NCBI GenBank assembly: GCA_025361465.1
Contig: JANYAG010000177.1
Coordinates: 1 to 21,538 of the forward strand
Direction of reading: 5' to 3'
Length of the DNA: 21,538 bases
DNA from: Gemmatimonadota bacterium
GTDB lineage: Bacteria; Gemmatimonadota; Gemmatimonadetes; Gemmatimonadales; GWC2-71-9
The position numbers and the translations under genes are program-made. Shown here piece after piece: positions 14,814 through 21,538 of the stretch. Below the pieces are notes generated by a model. That model was given only the letters and a program-made list of their open reading frames with translations, was not told the origin of the DNA and did not search any database. Numbering within the stretch: position 1 is the stretch's first letter; every line of letters begins with the position of its first letter.

Positions 14814-17677
14814 CGGGTCCTTGGATCCGGTTTAATCGCGAACGACTGAGTGTAGCTCTGCCCGTTGACACTCAGCTTCGCCGTGAACGCCCCGGTCAGC
14901 TGAGGGGCTGGGCCAGCGCCGCCACCACGTCCTCCCCGACCCCCGCCGCGACCGCCACTGCCGCCCGGCGCCCAGCTGACGCGATGCATGCCGGCCGCAC
15001 CAGAGAACGGCTCCGCGGCTGAGCGCCACAGCGGAGAGGTGCTGGGGATTCCGCCGCGTCCACCCCCGCGGCCGATGGCTGCGCCCGGGGCGGCGAGCGG
15101 TTCGCTGGTGAAGGTGCGTACGGTGGCACCACTGGCATCAAGGATCTCCAGCGTGACCGCTCCGACGGCCTGGTTCTTCAGGTAGTAGTCGATGTTCGCC
15201 CCGCTCGGCGCGTTCTGCGCCTGTGGCTCATCCTTCTGCACGGGCGTGCCGTTGTCGCTGGTCGCGATGTAGTTGATCCCATCCGCCGGCTTGAAGAGGT
15301 ACGCCTCGGCGTTGAGGACAGCATCGGTGACCTGGCGAAGCGGCGTGATGTCATCGATCACCCAGAACCCGCGGCCGTGGGTCGCGACGATCAGGTCGTT
15401 GCCGTAGATCTCGAAGTCACGGACGGATGTGACCGGCAGGTTGAGTTGCAGCGGCTGCCAGTGGTCGCCGTCATCAAGGGAGAAGTACGCTCCCCGCTCC
15501 GTGCCGGCAAACAGCAGACCGCGACGGATCGGGTCCTCCTTGATGACATGCACATACACACCGGCCGGCAAGCCCGCGGTGATTTTCTGCCACGTCTTGC
15601 CGAGGTCGCGGGTACGGTAGAGGTAGGGATCGAAGTCCTGCAGCTGATGCCGGTCCACGCTGGCCCAGGCCGTGTTCGCGTCGAAGTGCGACGCCGCGAT
15701 GCCAGTGACTCGGCTCCAGGCGGTCAGTGCCGGTGGCGTGACATCCTGCCATGATTTGCCATCACTGGTCGTGACGTGGATCAGGCCATCATCGGTACCG
15801 ACCCACACCATCGGGGCCTGCAGCGGCGAGGGCGCCACCACGTAGATCACCCCGCGCTTGCCATTGCGATCGGTGTCGCTGGCCGCGGCAGCGTCGAGGG
15901 TCGCCGGAACACCGGGATCGGTGCGCGTCAGGTCAGGAGAAATCTGCGTCCAGGTGGTCGCCGTGTCGGTGCTCTTGAACAGCGACTCACCGGCATAGTA
16001 CAGCGCCCGAGGATCCGCCTTCGAAAGCACCAGCGGCTGGGTCCAGTCACTGCGCCCGGCGGGAGCCGGGGTCGACGGCAGATCGGTGTTGAGCGCCAGG
16101 TCGAAGCGACTGCCACGACCGCCATAGATGATGCCGGGGTGCAGTGGATCGCCCGCGGTCATGCCGCTCTCCCCACCGGCACCAATCGGCTCCCAATCGC
16201 GCATCGAGATGCTGGCGAACTTGCCCCGCGAACACACCGCCACACTGCCGCTGTCCTGCTGCGCGCCGGTGACCCAATACGGAAAGCGATAGTCCACCGA
16301 CACATGGTAGATCTGCGCGGTTGGCTGGTTGAGCCAGGAGCTCCATGTCACATCGGAGGGATCTTCAGCCTTTGCATTGCGCGTGATGATCGCCCCTTGG
16401 TCGCTGGCCACGATCATCGTGTTCGAATCGTCCGGAGAGATCCAGGCCTGGTGATAGTCGTCGCCTCCCGGCGAGCCGCGCAGCGTGACCCAACTCGTGC
16501 CGCCATCCTTGGTCCTCGACACGGCAACATTCGGCACGTAGACGATGTCGGCGTTCTTCGGATCGACGGCGAGTTTCTCGAAGTACCAGCCGCGTCCCCA
16601 CAGCGCCGTGTCAGACGAGACTCGGGTCCACGTGCCGCCGGCATCATCGGAGCGGAAGAACCCACCCTGGCGCGGCGCGGCCTGGCCGCCACCACCGCCG
16701 CGTCCTCCCCGCCCTGCTGTGGTATCGGCCGGAGGAGCGCCCGGGGCCGGGGGCTCGGGCAGCAGGCAATCGATCACAGCATAGAGACGCCTGGGATTAC
16801 TGGGCGCCACGGCGATGCCGGTGCGCCCGATTCCCTCCTTGGGCAGACCCACCGTCAGTTGCTTCCAGGTGGTGCCACCGTCGGTGGACTTCCAGATCCC
16901 GCCCCCCGGACCGTTGGTCGGTTGGTAGGTGTACCAAGGCGGGCGGCGGGTGTTCCAGAGGCCGGCGTAGACGACCTGCGAGTTGGACGGATCGATGACG
17001 ACCTCGACCGCGCCGATGTGGTCGTCCTGGCCCAGGACCTTCTGCCAGGTCTTGCCACCGTCACGGGTCCGGAACACCCCGCGCTCCGGATTGGCGGCAT
17101 AGAGATGGCCGATGGCCGCAACGAAGGCGATGTTGGGGTTGCGTGGATCGACGGCGATCTTGCCGATGTGATGGGTCTCTTCGAGCCCGAGGTGTGTCCA
17201 GGTCGCGCCCGCATCGGTCGACTTGTAGACGCCGTTGCCGAATCCCATCGAATCGCGCAGGGTCGACTCGCCGCTTCCGACGTAGACCACATCGGGCGCC
17301 GACGGTGCCACCGCGATTGCACCGATGGAGGCGACCGGCTGCGAATCGAAGACGGGGCGCCACATCCGCCCGGCATCGATCGACTTCCAGACGCCACCGT
17401 TGACCGCCCCGAAGTAGAACTCGTTGGGCCGACCGGGCACCCCCGTCGCCGCGGCGACGCGCCCGCCGCGAAACGGCCCGAGCATCCGCCAGCGCAGCCC
17501 GGAGTGCGGCGAGGGAGTCACCTGAACGGCTGGCGGGGAGCAAAGGTACTCCTCGATGTCGTTCGGCCGCGGGGCGGCCATCAGGCGCTCGGCCAGGCTG
17601 GGGCCGATCAGCGACACGGCGCCAACCTGGCCTGCGAGGATCAGAAAATCGCGCCGCGACTCGGGCTTGAGCGACAC
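14810..17677 (-). CDS. Tat-exported BNR/sortilin-like beta-propeller protein
   Basis: A 955-residue secreted protein. The N-terminus carries a Tat signal (SRRDFLILAGQVGAVSLIG, twin Arg at 8-9) with export expected to the periplasm or beyond. The body holds about ten Asp-box/BNR motifs of the form S/T-x-D-x-G-x-T-W, for example STDAGATWTHL, TRDGGKTWQKV, STDGGTTWKQL and TRDLGKTWQKI. These indicate one or two large beta-propellers like those of the VPS10/sortilin and glycosidase-like families. Catalytic sialidase residues are not obvious, so an enzymatic role is not claimed. Gly/Arg-rich inserts interrupt it (TAGRGGRGGGGG; GGRGGGRGGRGGG near the C-terminus). The start is GTG 17677, with GGAG 6 nt upstream. 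It is divergent from the amidase gene. Confidence 0.9.
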   Translation of the reverse strand: MSLKPESRRDFLILAGQVGAVSLIGPSLAERLMAAPRPNDIEEYLCSPPAVQVTPSPHSGLRWRMLGPFRGGRVAAATGVPGRPNEFYFGAVNGGVWKSIDAGRMWRPVFDSQPVASIGAIAVAPSAPDVVYVGSGESTLRDSMGFGNGVYKSTDAGATWTHLGLEETHHIGKIAVDPRNPNIAFVAAIGHLYAANPERGVFRTRDGGKTWQKVLGQDDHIGAVEVVIDPSNSQVVYAGLWNTRRPPWYTYQPTNGPGGGIWKSTDGGTTWKQLTVGLPKEGIGRTGIAVAPSNPRRLYAVIDCLLPEPPAPGAPPADTTAGRGGRGGGGGQAAPRQGGFFRSDDAGGTWTRVSSDTALWGRGWYFEKLAVDPKNADIVYVPNVAVSRTKDGGTSWVTLRGSPGGDDYHQAWISPDDSNTMIVASDQGAIITRNAKAEDPSDVTWSSWLNQPTAQIYHVSVDYRFPYWVTGAQQDSGSVAVCSRGKFASISMRDWEPIGAGGESGMTAGDPLHPGIIYGGRGSRFDLALNTDLPSTPAPAGRSDWTQPLVLSKADPRALYYAGESLFKSTDTATTWTQISPDLTRTDPGVPATLDAAAASDTDRNGKRGVIYVVAPSPLQAPMVWVGTDDGLIHVTTSDGKSWQDVTPPALTAWSRVTGIAASHFDANTAWASVDRHQLQDFDPYLYRTRDLGKTWQKITAGLPAGVYVHVIKEDPIRRGLLFAGTERGAYFSLDDGDHWQPLQLNLPVTSVRDFEIYGNDLIVATHGRGFWVIDDITPLRQVTDAVLNAEAYLFKPADGINYIATSDNGTPVQKDEPQAQNAPSGANIDYYLKNQAVGAVTLEILDASGATVRTFTSEPLAAPGAAIGRGGGRGGIPSTSPLWRSAAEPFSGAAGMHRVSWAPGGSGGRGGGRGGRGGGAGPAPQLTGAFTAKLSVNGQSYTQSFAIKPDPRTR

Positions 17678-17706
17678 AGGCAGCTCCGGACTTGGATCGA
17701 CAATCG

Positions 17707-17735
17707 GTGAAATGACCGCGAAGCAGAACTATACT
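17707..17735 (+). promoter_or_regulatory. Candidate promoter of the amidase gene
   Basis: GTGAAA (17707-17712), a 17-bp spacer and TATACT (17730-17735) form a fair sigma-70 promoter for the amidase. The leader would be about 75 nt and contains a GGGAG ribosome site before GTG 17817. Confidence 0.5.
17728..17733 (-). promoter_or_regulatory. Candidate -10 box of the BNR-protein gene
   Basis: TATAGT on the minus strand (17733-17728) would start transcription about 45 nt before the GTG at 17677. It overlaps the plus-strand TATACT box of the divergent amidase gene by 4 bp. The -35 is weak (TTGCCG at only 15 bp spacing). Confidence 0.45.
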
Positions 17736-17816
17736 TCGCTTGCCACCTCGGCAACTCCCCCGACCGCCCTGTCCGATGCCACATCGCACCCTGGATCCCA
17801 CCTGAAGGGAGACCTC

Positions 17817-19613
17817 GTGAACACTCGCCGGCAATTCCTCATTACGGCACAGCTTGGGCTGCTCAGCACCATTGCCGCGTGCCGCGACGACTCGCAGGCC
17901 CCCGGCTCGACGCCAACACCCGGTGCGCCCCCGACCTTTGGGACCACCCCGGAAGCCGGCCCCGAGGTATCCAGCAACACCTTCGTCGAGGCCGAAAAGC
18001 TCGCCCAGGTCAAGATGACGGCCGCAGAGCGTACCCAGGCGGCGGCAAGTTGGCGCCGGACCATGGCGGCGATGCTCGAACGCCGCACGGGCCCCCGGAA
18101 GGTGGCGCTCGCCCCGGCGATCTCACCCGCCACTCGGTGGAACCCGGCGGTCGCCGGCGCCACCACCGGACCGGCACGGGATCGTTTCGTCCGGACCGTC
18201 GTCGACCCCGGTCCGTTGCCCGCGACCGACGACGCGATCGCCTTTGCACCGGTCACCCGTCTTTCGCGCTGGATCGAGACGCGCAAGCTGACGTCGGAGC
18301 GACTGACGGGCATCTACCTCGAACGGCTGGCACGGTTCGATCCCAAGCTGCGGTGCGTGATCACGCTTACTCGCGACGCGGCGCTGGCCCAGGCTCGCAC
18401 GGCAGACGCCGAGCTCGCCGCCGGAACGTACCGTGGACCACTGCATGGCGTTCCGTTCGGTGTGAAGGACCTGCTCGATACCGCAGGCATCCCCACGACC
18501 TACGGCGCTGAGCCGTTCCGGAACCGGGTGCCTGCGGCCGACTCTGCCGTAGTGGCGCGTCTCAAGGAGGCCGGTGCGGTGCTGGTCGCCAAGCTAAGCC
18601 TTGGTGCGCTGGCATTGAATGACATCTGGTTCGGCGGCCAGACAATGAACCCGTGGCTGCTGGAAGAAGGTGCCTCGGGGTCGAGCGCCGGCCCCGGCGC
18701 CGCCACCGCAGCCGGGCTGGTCGGCTTCGCGATCGGCAGCGAGACGGAGGGCAGCATTATCAGTCCGTCGATGCGCTGCGGCATCACCGGGTTGCGGCCG
18801 ACCTTCGGCCGTGTGCCGCGCACGGGCGCCATGACGCTGTGCTGGTCGCTCGACAAGCTCGGGCCGATGACGCGAAGTGTCGAAGACACGATGCTGGTGT
18901 TGCGGGCTATCTCGGGCCCCGATGCCGCTGATGTGTCGACCGTGCCAAGTCGGCTCGACTTCGACGCATCGGCCCCCGTGGCAGGGTTGCGGGTGGGCTA
19001 CTTCCCCTCGTGGATGAAGGAGAGCCCTGCCACCGACATCGATCGCGCGGCGCTCGAAGCGGTGCGCAAGCTCGGCATGGTCCCGACCGAAGTCACCTTG
19101 CCCGACTGGCCGTACGGCGCGCTCAACCTGGTGCTCTTTGCCGAGGCCGCCGCCGCCTTCGAGGAACTCACGCTGTCGGGCCAGGCCAGTCAGCTCAAGT
19201 CGCAGGTGAATGACGCCTGGCCGAATCTCTTTCGGCAGGCGCGATTCCTCTCGGCAGTCGACTTCGTGCAAGCCGACCGGCTCCGCCGGATGGTGGCGCT
19301 CGAAATGGTCCGCATCTTTGCAAGCGTCGACCTGCTCCTTGTCCCGTCGATGCGCGACGAGATGATGACCATTTCGAACTTCACGGGGCATCCCTCGCTC
19401 ACCATGCGCGCCGGCTTCGTGCAGGTGTCGCAAGCCCGGAGCGACTGGGCCCCCGACCCCGCCCACCCGCTGCCGACTTTTACGCCGCCGCGCCGGGTAC
19501 CCCACGGCATCACGCTGCTCGGACGGCTGTTCGAGGAGGGCACGGTCGCGCGCGCCGGAATCGCGCTTGAGCGGATACTCAATGTCGTGGGGGAGAATCC
19601 ACCCGGGTTCTAG
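17817..19613 (+). CDS. Tat-exported lipoprotein, amidase-signature family hydrolase
   Basis: A 598-residue amidase-signature enzyme, longer than cytoplasmic relatives because of an export and linker region. Residues 1-22 are a Tat signal (TRRQFL) ending in a lipobox IAAC with Cys22, so it should be a Tat-exported lipoprotein. A Pro/Thr-rich linker and helical stretch precede the catalytic domain. The Ser-cisSer-Lys triad is complete: Lys217 (GVPFGVKDLLDTAG), Ser288 (GSSAG) and Ser312 (GSETEGSI). The 24-residue gap between the serines equals that of fatty acid amide hydrolase. The substrate is unknown; amides of amino acids, peptides or fatty acids are all possible. GTG 17817 is chosen for the GGGAG site 5 nt upstream and the immediate Tat motif. 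It is not related to Glu-tRNA amidotransferase genes by context. Confidence 0.93.
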   Translation: MNTRRQFLITAQLGLLSTIAACRDDSQAPGSTPTPGAPPTFGTTPEAGPEVSSNTFVEAEKLAQVKMTAAERTQAAASWRRTMAAMLERRTGPRKVALAPAISPATRWNPAVAGATTGPARDRFVRTVVDPGPLPATDDAIAFAPVTRLSRWIETRKLTSERLTGIYLERLARFDPKLRCVITLTRDAALAQARTADAELAAGTYRGPLHGVPFGVKDLLDTAGIPTTYGAEPFRNRVPAADSAVVARLKEAGAVLVAKLSLGALALNDIWFGGQTMNPWLLEEGASGSSAGPGAATAAGLVGFAIGSETEGSIISPSMRCGITGLRPTFGRVPRTGAMTLCWSLDKLGPMTRSVEDTMLVLRAISGPDAADVSTVPSRLDFDASAPVAGLRVGYFPSWMKESPATDIDRAALEAVRKLGMVPTEVTLPDWPYGALNLVLFAEAAAAFEELTLSGQASQLKSQVNDAWPNLFRQARFLSAVDFVQADRLRRMVALEMVRIFASVDLLLVPSMRDEMMTISNFTGHPSLTMRAGFVQVSQARSDWAPDPAHPLPTFTPPRRVPHGITLLGRLFEEGTVARAGIALERILNVVGENPPGF

Positions 19614-19675
19614 GAGGAGCGAGGCCATCGGGGTGAGCCATTCCGCCGGCGCCCTGCGCTTTGAGCGATATGGCC

Positions 19676-19681
19676 TATCTT
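19676..19681 (+). promoter_or_regulatory. Candidate -10 box for a leaderless ECF sigma transcript
   Basis: TATCTT ends exactly 7 nt before ATG 19689, with no Shine-Dalgarno sequence in between. The box and the spacing are identical to those of the SulP gene. No clear -35 box is found 16-18 bp upstream. Confidence 0.5.
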
Positions 19682-19688
19682 TGCTCCA

Positions 19689-20258
19689 ATGCCTCCACCG
19701 CCGTCCGAGGTGACCGAGATCCTCCACCGGATGGCCGGTGGGGACGCCGAAGGACTGGACCGGCTGATGCCGCTGGTCTACTCGGAACTGCGCCAGCTCG
19801 CCGCGCGCCAGCTCCGCAACGAGCGCCCCGACCATACCCTCAGCCCGACGTCCCTGGTGCACGAGGCGTTTCTTCGCCTCACCGGGCATGGGCCGGTGAG
19901 CTTCGAGGGTCGGTCGCACTTCTTCCGGGTGGCCGCGCAGTCCATGCGCCGGATCCTCGTCGACCACGCCCGCCGTCGCACGGCGCAGAAGCGTGGCCGC
20001 CAGCACCTCGTCACCCTCGATGCCGCGTTGGAACAGTCTCTGGCCACCTCGAGCCAGGACATCCTCGGCGTCGACGAGGCGCTGGAGCGCCTCGCGATGC
20101 TCGACGCCCGCCAGGCACGCGTCGTGGAGCTGCGCTACTTCGTGGGACTTTCAATCGAGGAGACTGCCGCCGTGATCGGGGCGTCGGTTGCCACCGTGAA
20201 GCGCGACTGGATGGTGGCGCGCGCCTGGCTGCAACGCGAGCTCTCCCCCGGCGAGTGA
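19689..20258 (+). CDS. ECF-family RNA polymerase sigma factor
   Basis: A 189-residue sigma-70-family factor of the ECF type often found next to Ser/Thr kinase genes (Sigma70_ECF, TIGR02999-like). Region 2 is seen at about residues 22-95 (LVYSELRQLAARQLRNER, SLVHEAFLRL, FFRVAAQSMRRILVDHARRR). Region 4 is at about 125-185 and holds the helix-turn-helix (LRYFVGLSIEETAAVIGASVATVKRDWMVARAWL). No anti-sigma gene lies next to it. The kinase gene begins 18 nt downstream, so the two probably form one operon. Control by phosphorylation is a reasonable inference for this group but cannot be seen in the sequence. Confidence 0.93.
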   Translation: MPPPPSEVTEILHRMAGGDAEGLDRLMPLVYSELRQLAARQLRNERPDHTLSPTSLVHEAFLRLTGHGPVSFEGRSHFFRVAAQSMRRILVDHARRRTAQKRGRQHLVTLDAALEQSLATSSQDILGVDEALERLAMLDARQARVVELRYFVGLSIEETAAVIGASVATVKRDWMVARAWLQRELSPGE

Positions 20259-20276
20259 TGACACCCCGGGGCTCCC

Positions 20277-21538
20277 ATGACAACTGACGCCGGGCGCTGG
20301 GATCGCGTCACGGAAGCGTTCGGATTGCTCGCCGAGCTTGCGGCCGCGGAGCGCCAGGCCGGACTCGATGCCCTGGCGGTCAAGGACCCGGGCATTCACG
20401 CGGAAGTCGTGTCGCTGCTGGCATCCAGCGACGCCGTGGGCGACCGCTTCGACCAGCCCACGTTCGCCGGCGCTCCGGACGACTCCGACCAACCGTCGCT
20501 TTCGGGTCGCCGCGTCGGCCCCTACCTGATCAGCCGGGAGATCGGGCGCGGCGGCATGGGGGCGGTGTGGGAAGCGCAGCGGGCCGACGACCAGTACCAG
20601 AAGCGCGTTGCCATCAAGATGGTGGTGATGGGACGGGACACCGAGTCCATGCTGCGGCGTTTCCGTGTGGAGCGCGAGCTGCTGGCACGACTCGACCACG
20701 GCAACATCGCCACCCTGCTCGACGGTGGCGTAACGGAAGAGGGTCAACCGTGGTTCGCCATGGAGTTCATCGAGGGCGAGCCGATCACCACCTGGTGCGC
20801 CACACACCGGCTGGACGTGCGGCAGCGTGTGCAGCTCTTTCGGCAGGTGTGCGCGGCCACCCAGTACGCGCATGAGCACCTGGTCGTCCATCGCGACCTC
20901 AAGCCGAGCAACATCCTGGTGGCGCACGACGGGACGGTGAAATTGCTCGATTTCGGTGTAGCCAAGCTCAGCGATCCTGGCGATCCGGATGCAGGCTTGA
21001 CCGGAACCGTGGGGATCGCTCTGACCGCCGCCTACGCCTCGCCCGAACAATTGCGCGGGGAGTCGGTTTCCACGGCGAGCGATATTTACTCCCTCGGCGT
21101 CGTGCTCTACGAGCTCCTCACCGGCGTTCGCCCGTTCACGGGGCTGCCCGGAAACACCCTTGAGCGCACCGCGAATCCGCCGAGTCGTGCGGTGACGCCC
21201 GAGACCGCAGCCGCCATGGGCACCGATGGGGTGCGACGCGTTTCCCACGCAATCCAGGGCGACCTTGACGCGGTCGTCCTGACCGCGCTGCGCCCCGAGG
21301 TCGCGCGCCGATATCGCTCCGTCGAGCAGTTCAGCGACGACCTCCAGCGGGCGCTCGACGGGCGCCAGGTCTCGGCCCGTCCGGACACGCTCGGCTACCG
21401 CGTCTCGAGCCTCGTGCGACGCAATCGCGCCGCCGCGGCACTCGCCGTGGTCGCCGTCGCAGCCCTCCTCGGGGCGACCGGCTTCTCGATCCGCGAAGCC
21501 GCTGTGGCGCGTGCGCAGCGCGACCGCGCCATCCTGGA
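20277..21538 (+). CDS. Membrane-anchored Ser/Thr protein kinase (partial, 3' end outside window)
   Basis: The open frame continues past the window edge; 420 residues are present. An N-terminal helical region (about 1-60: W-x-R-V-x-E-A-F, ERQAGL, EVVSLLAS) is common in kinases paired with ECF sigma factors. The Hanks-type domain spans about 80-360. It has the Gly-loop GRGGMG (90-95), Lys114 (VAIK), Glu132, HRDLKPSN with Asp207, DFG (225-227) and ASPE (254-257), so all catalytic residues are present. A transmembrane helix follows at about 384-402 (AAAALAVVAVAALLGATGF). The C-terminal part after the helix is cut off; TPR repeats are usual there. ATG 20277 lies 18 nt after the ECF stop; an ATG overlapping that stop is out of frame and closes quickly. 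Confidence 0.95.
   Translation, partial: MTTDAGRWDRVTEAFGLLAELAAAERQAGLDALAVKDPGIHAEVVSLLASSDAVGDRFDQPTFAGAPDDSDQPSLSGRRVGPYLISREIGRGGMGAVWEAQRADDQYQKRVAIKMVVMGRDTESMLRRFRVERELLARLDHGNIATLLDGGVTEEGQPWFAMEFIEGEPITTWCATHRLDVRQRVQLFRQVCAATQYAHEHLVVHRDLKPSNILVAHDGTVKLLDFGVAKLSDPGDPDAGLTGTVGIALTAAYASPEQLRGESVSTASDIYSLGVVLYELLTGVRPFTGLPGNTLERTANPPSRAVTPETAAAMGTDGVRRVSHAIQGDLDAVVLTALRPEVARRYRSVEQFSDDLQRALDGRQVSARPDTLGYRVSSLVRRNRAAAALAVVAVAALLGATGFSIREAAVARAQRDRAIL

Noticed and set aside
15776..17710. 644-codon plus-strand open frame antisense to the BNR protein gene
   Set aside because: It is Arg/His/Gly-rich with no fold signature. The minus strand has a Tat signal, a ribosome site and about ten Asp-box repeats.
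18594..20006. 470-codon minus-strand frame across the amidase and ECF genes
   Set aside because: It spans the boundary of two well-supported genes on the other strand and has no recognisable motif.
20151..21248. 365-codon minus-strand open frame antisense to the kinase gene
   Set aside because: The plus strand carries a full set of Hanks kinase motifs across this region.

Overview
The window is about 21.5 kb of GC-rich bacterial chromosome. It begins inside the 5' end of a 16S rRNA gene on the minus strand. It ends inside a membrane-anchored Ser/Thr protein kinase gene on the plus strand. The combination of traits resembles Gemmatimonadota (or a related Acidobacteria-like lineage). These traits are an ECF sigma factor next to a Ser/Thr kinase, a Tat-exported BNR/sortilin-like protein with Gly/Arg-rich linkers, a Tat lipoprotein amidase, and a YpdA-type reductase. 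The 16S fragment is too short for me to place the organism firmly, so this is an inference.

Layout. (1) 1-370: 16S rRNA 5' end, its leader and a strong consensus promoter, all minus strand. (2) 524-2152: a SulP anion transporter running the other way. (3) 2133-8491, minus strand: a five-gene run. In transcription order it holds a TonB-like membrane protein with an unusual C-terminal domain, acetoacetyl-CoA synthetase, phenylalanine hydroxylase, 4-hydroxyphenylpyruvate dioxygenase and homogentisate dioxygenase. (4) 8584-9615: YpdA-type flavoprotein, plus strand. (5) 9629-10568, minus strand: mscL, tRNA-Arg(TCT) and a TM2-domain protein packed with 18-32 nt gaps. (6) 10670-11458: exported protein with a possible LolA-like fold. 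(7) 11597-12750, minus: a DUF4920 lipoprotein and a PepSY-type membrane protein, joined by a TGATG overlap. (8) 12970-14478: a POT-family peptide transporter followed by a strong hairpin. (9) 14568-17677, minus: a large Tat-exported BNR-repeat protein with a DUF2007 gene overlapping its end. (10) 17817-19613: a Tat lipoprotein amidase, divergent from the BNR gene. (11) 19689-end: ECF sigma factor and Ser/Thr kinase pair.

How the genes work together. The aromatic block converts phenylalanine to tyrosine and 4-hydroxyphenylpyruvate to homogentisate, then opens the homogentisate ring. AacS can activate the acetoacetate that the completed pathway releases. The aminotransferase, maleylacetoacetate isomerase and fumarylacetoacetase are not in this window. 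The peptide transporter and amidase would fit a peptide- and amino-acid-using lifestyle.

I did not find a clearly new multi-gene defence or mobile system; there is no CRISPR array, transposase or integrase. The most unusual items are three. One is the TonB-type N-terminus joined to a carboxypeptidase-regulatory-like domain at the head of the aromatic operon. The second is a repeated arrangement in which a TANNNT box ends exactly 7 nt before a start codon that has no Shine-Dalgarno sequence, which suggests leaderless mRNAs. The third is a near-symmetric overlapping pair of -10 boxes between two Tat-exported genes.
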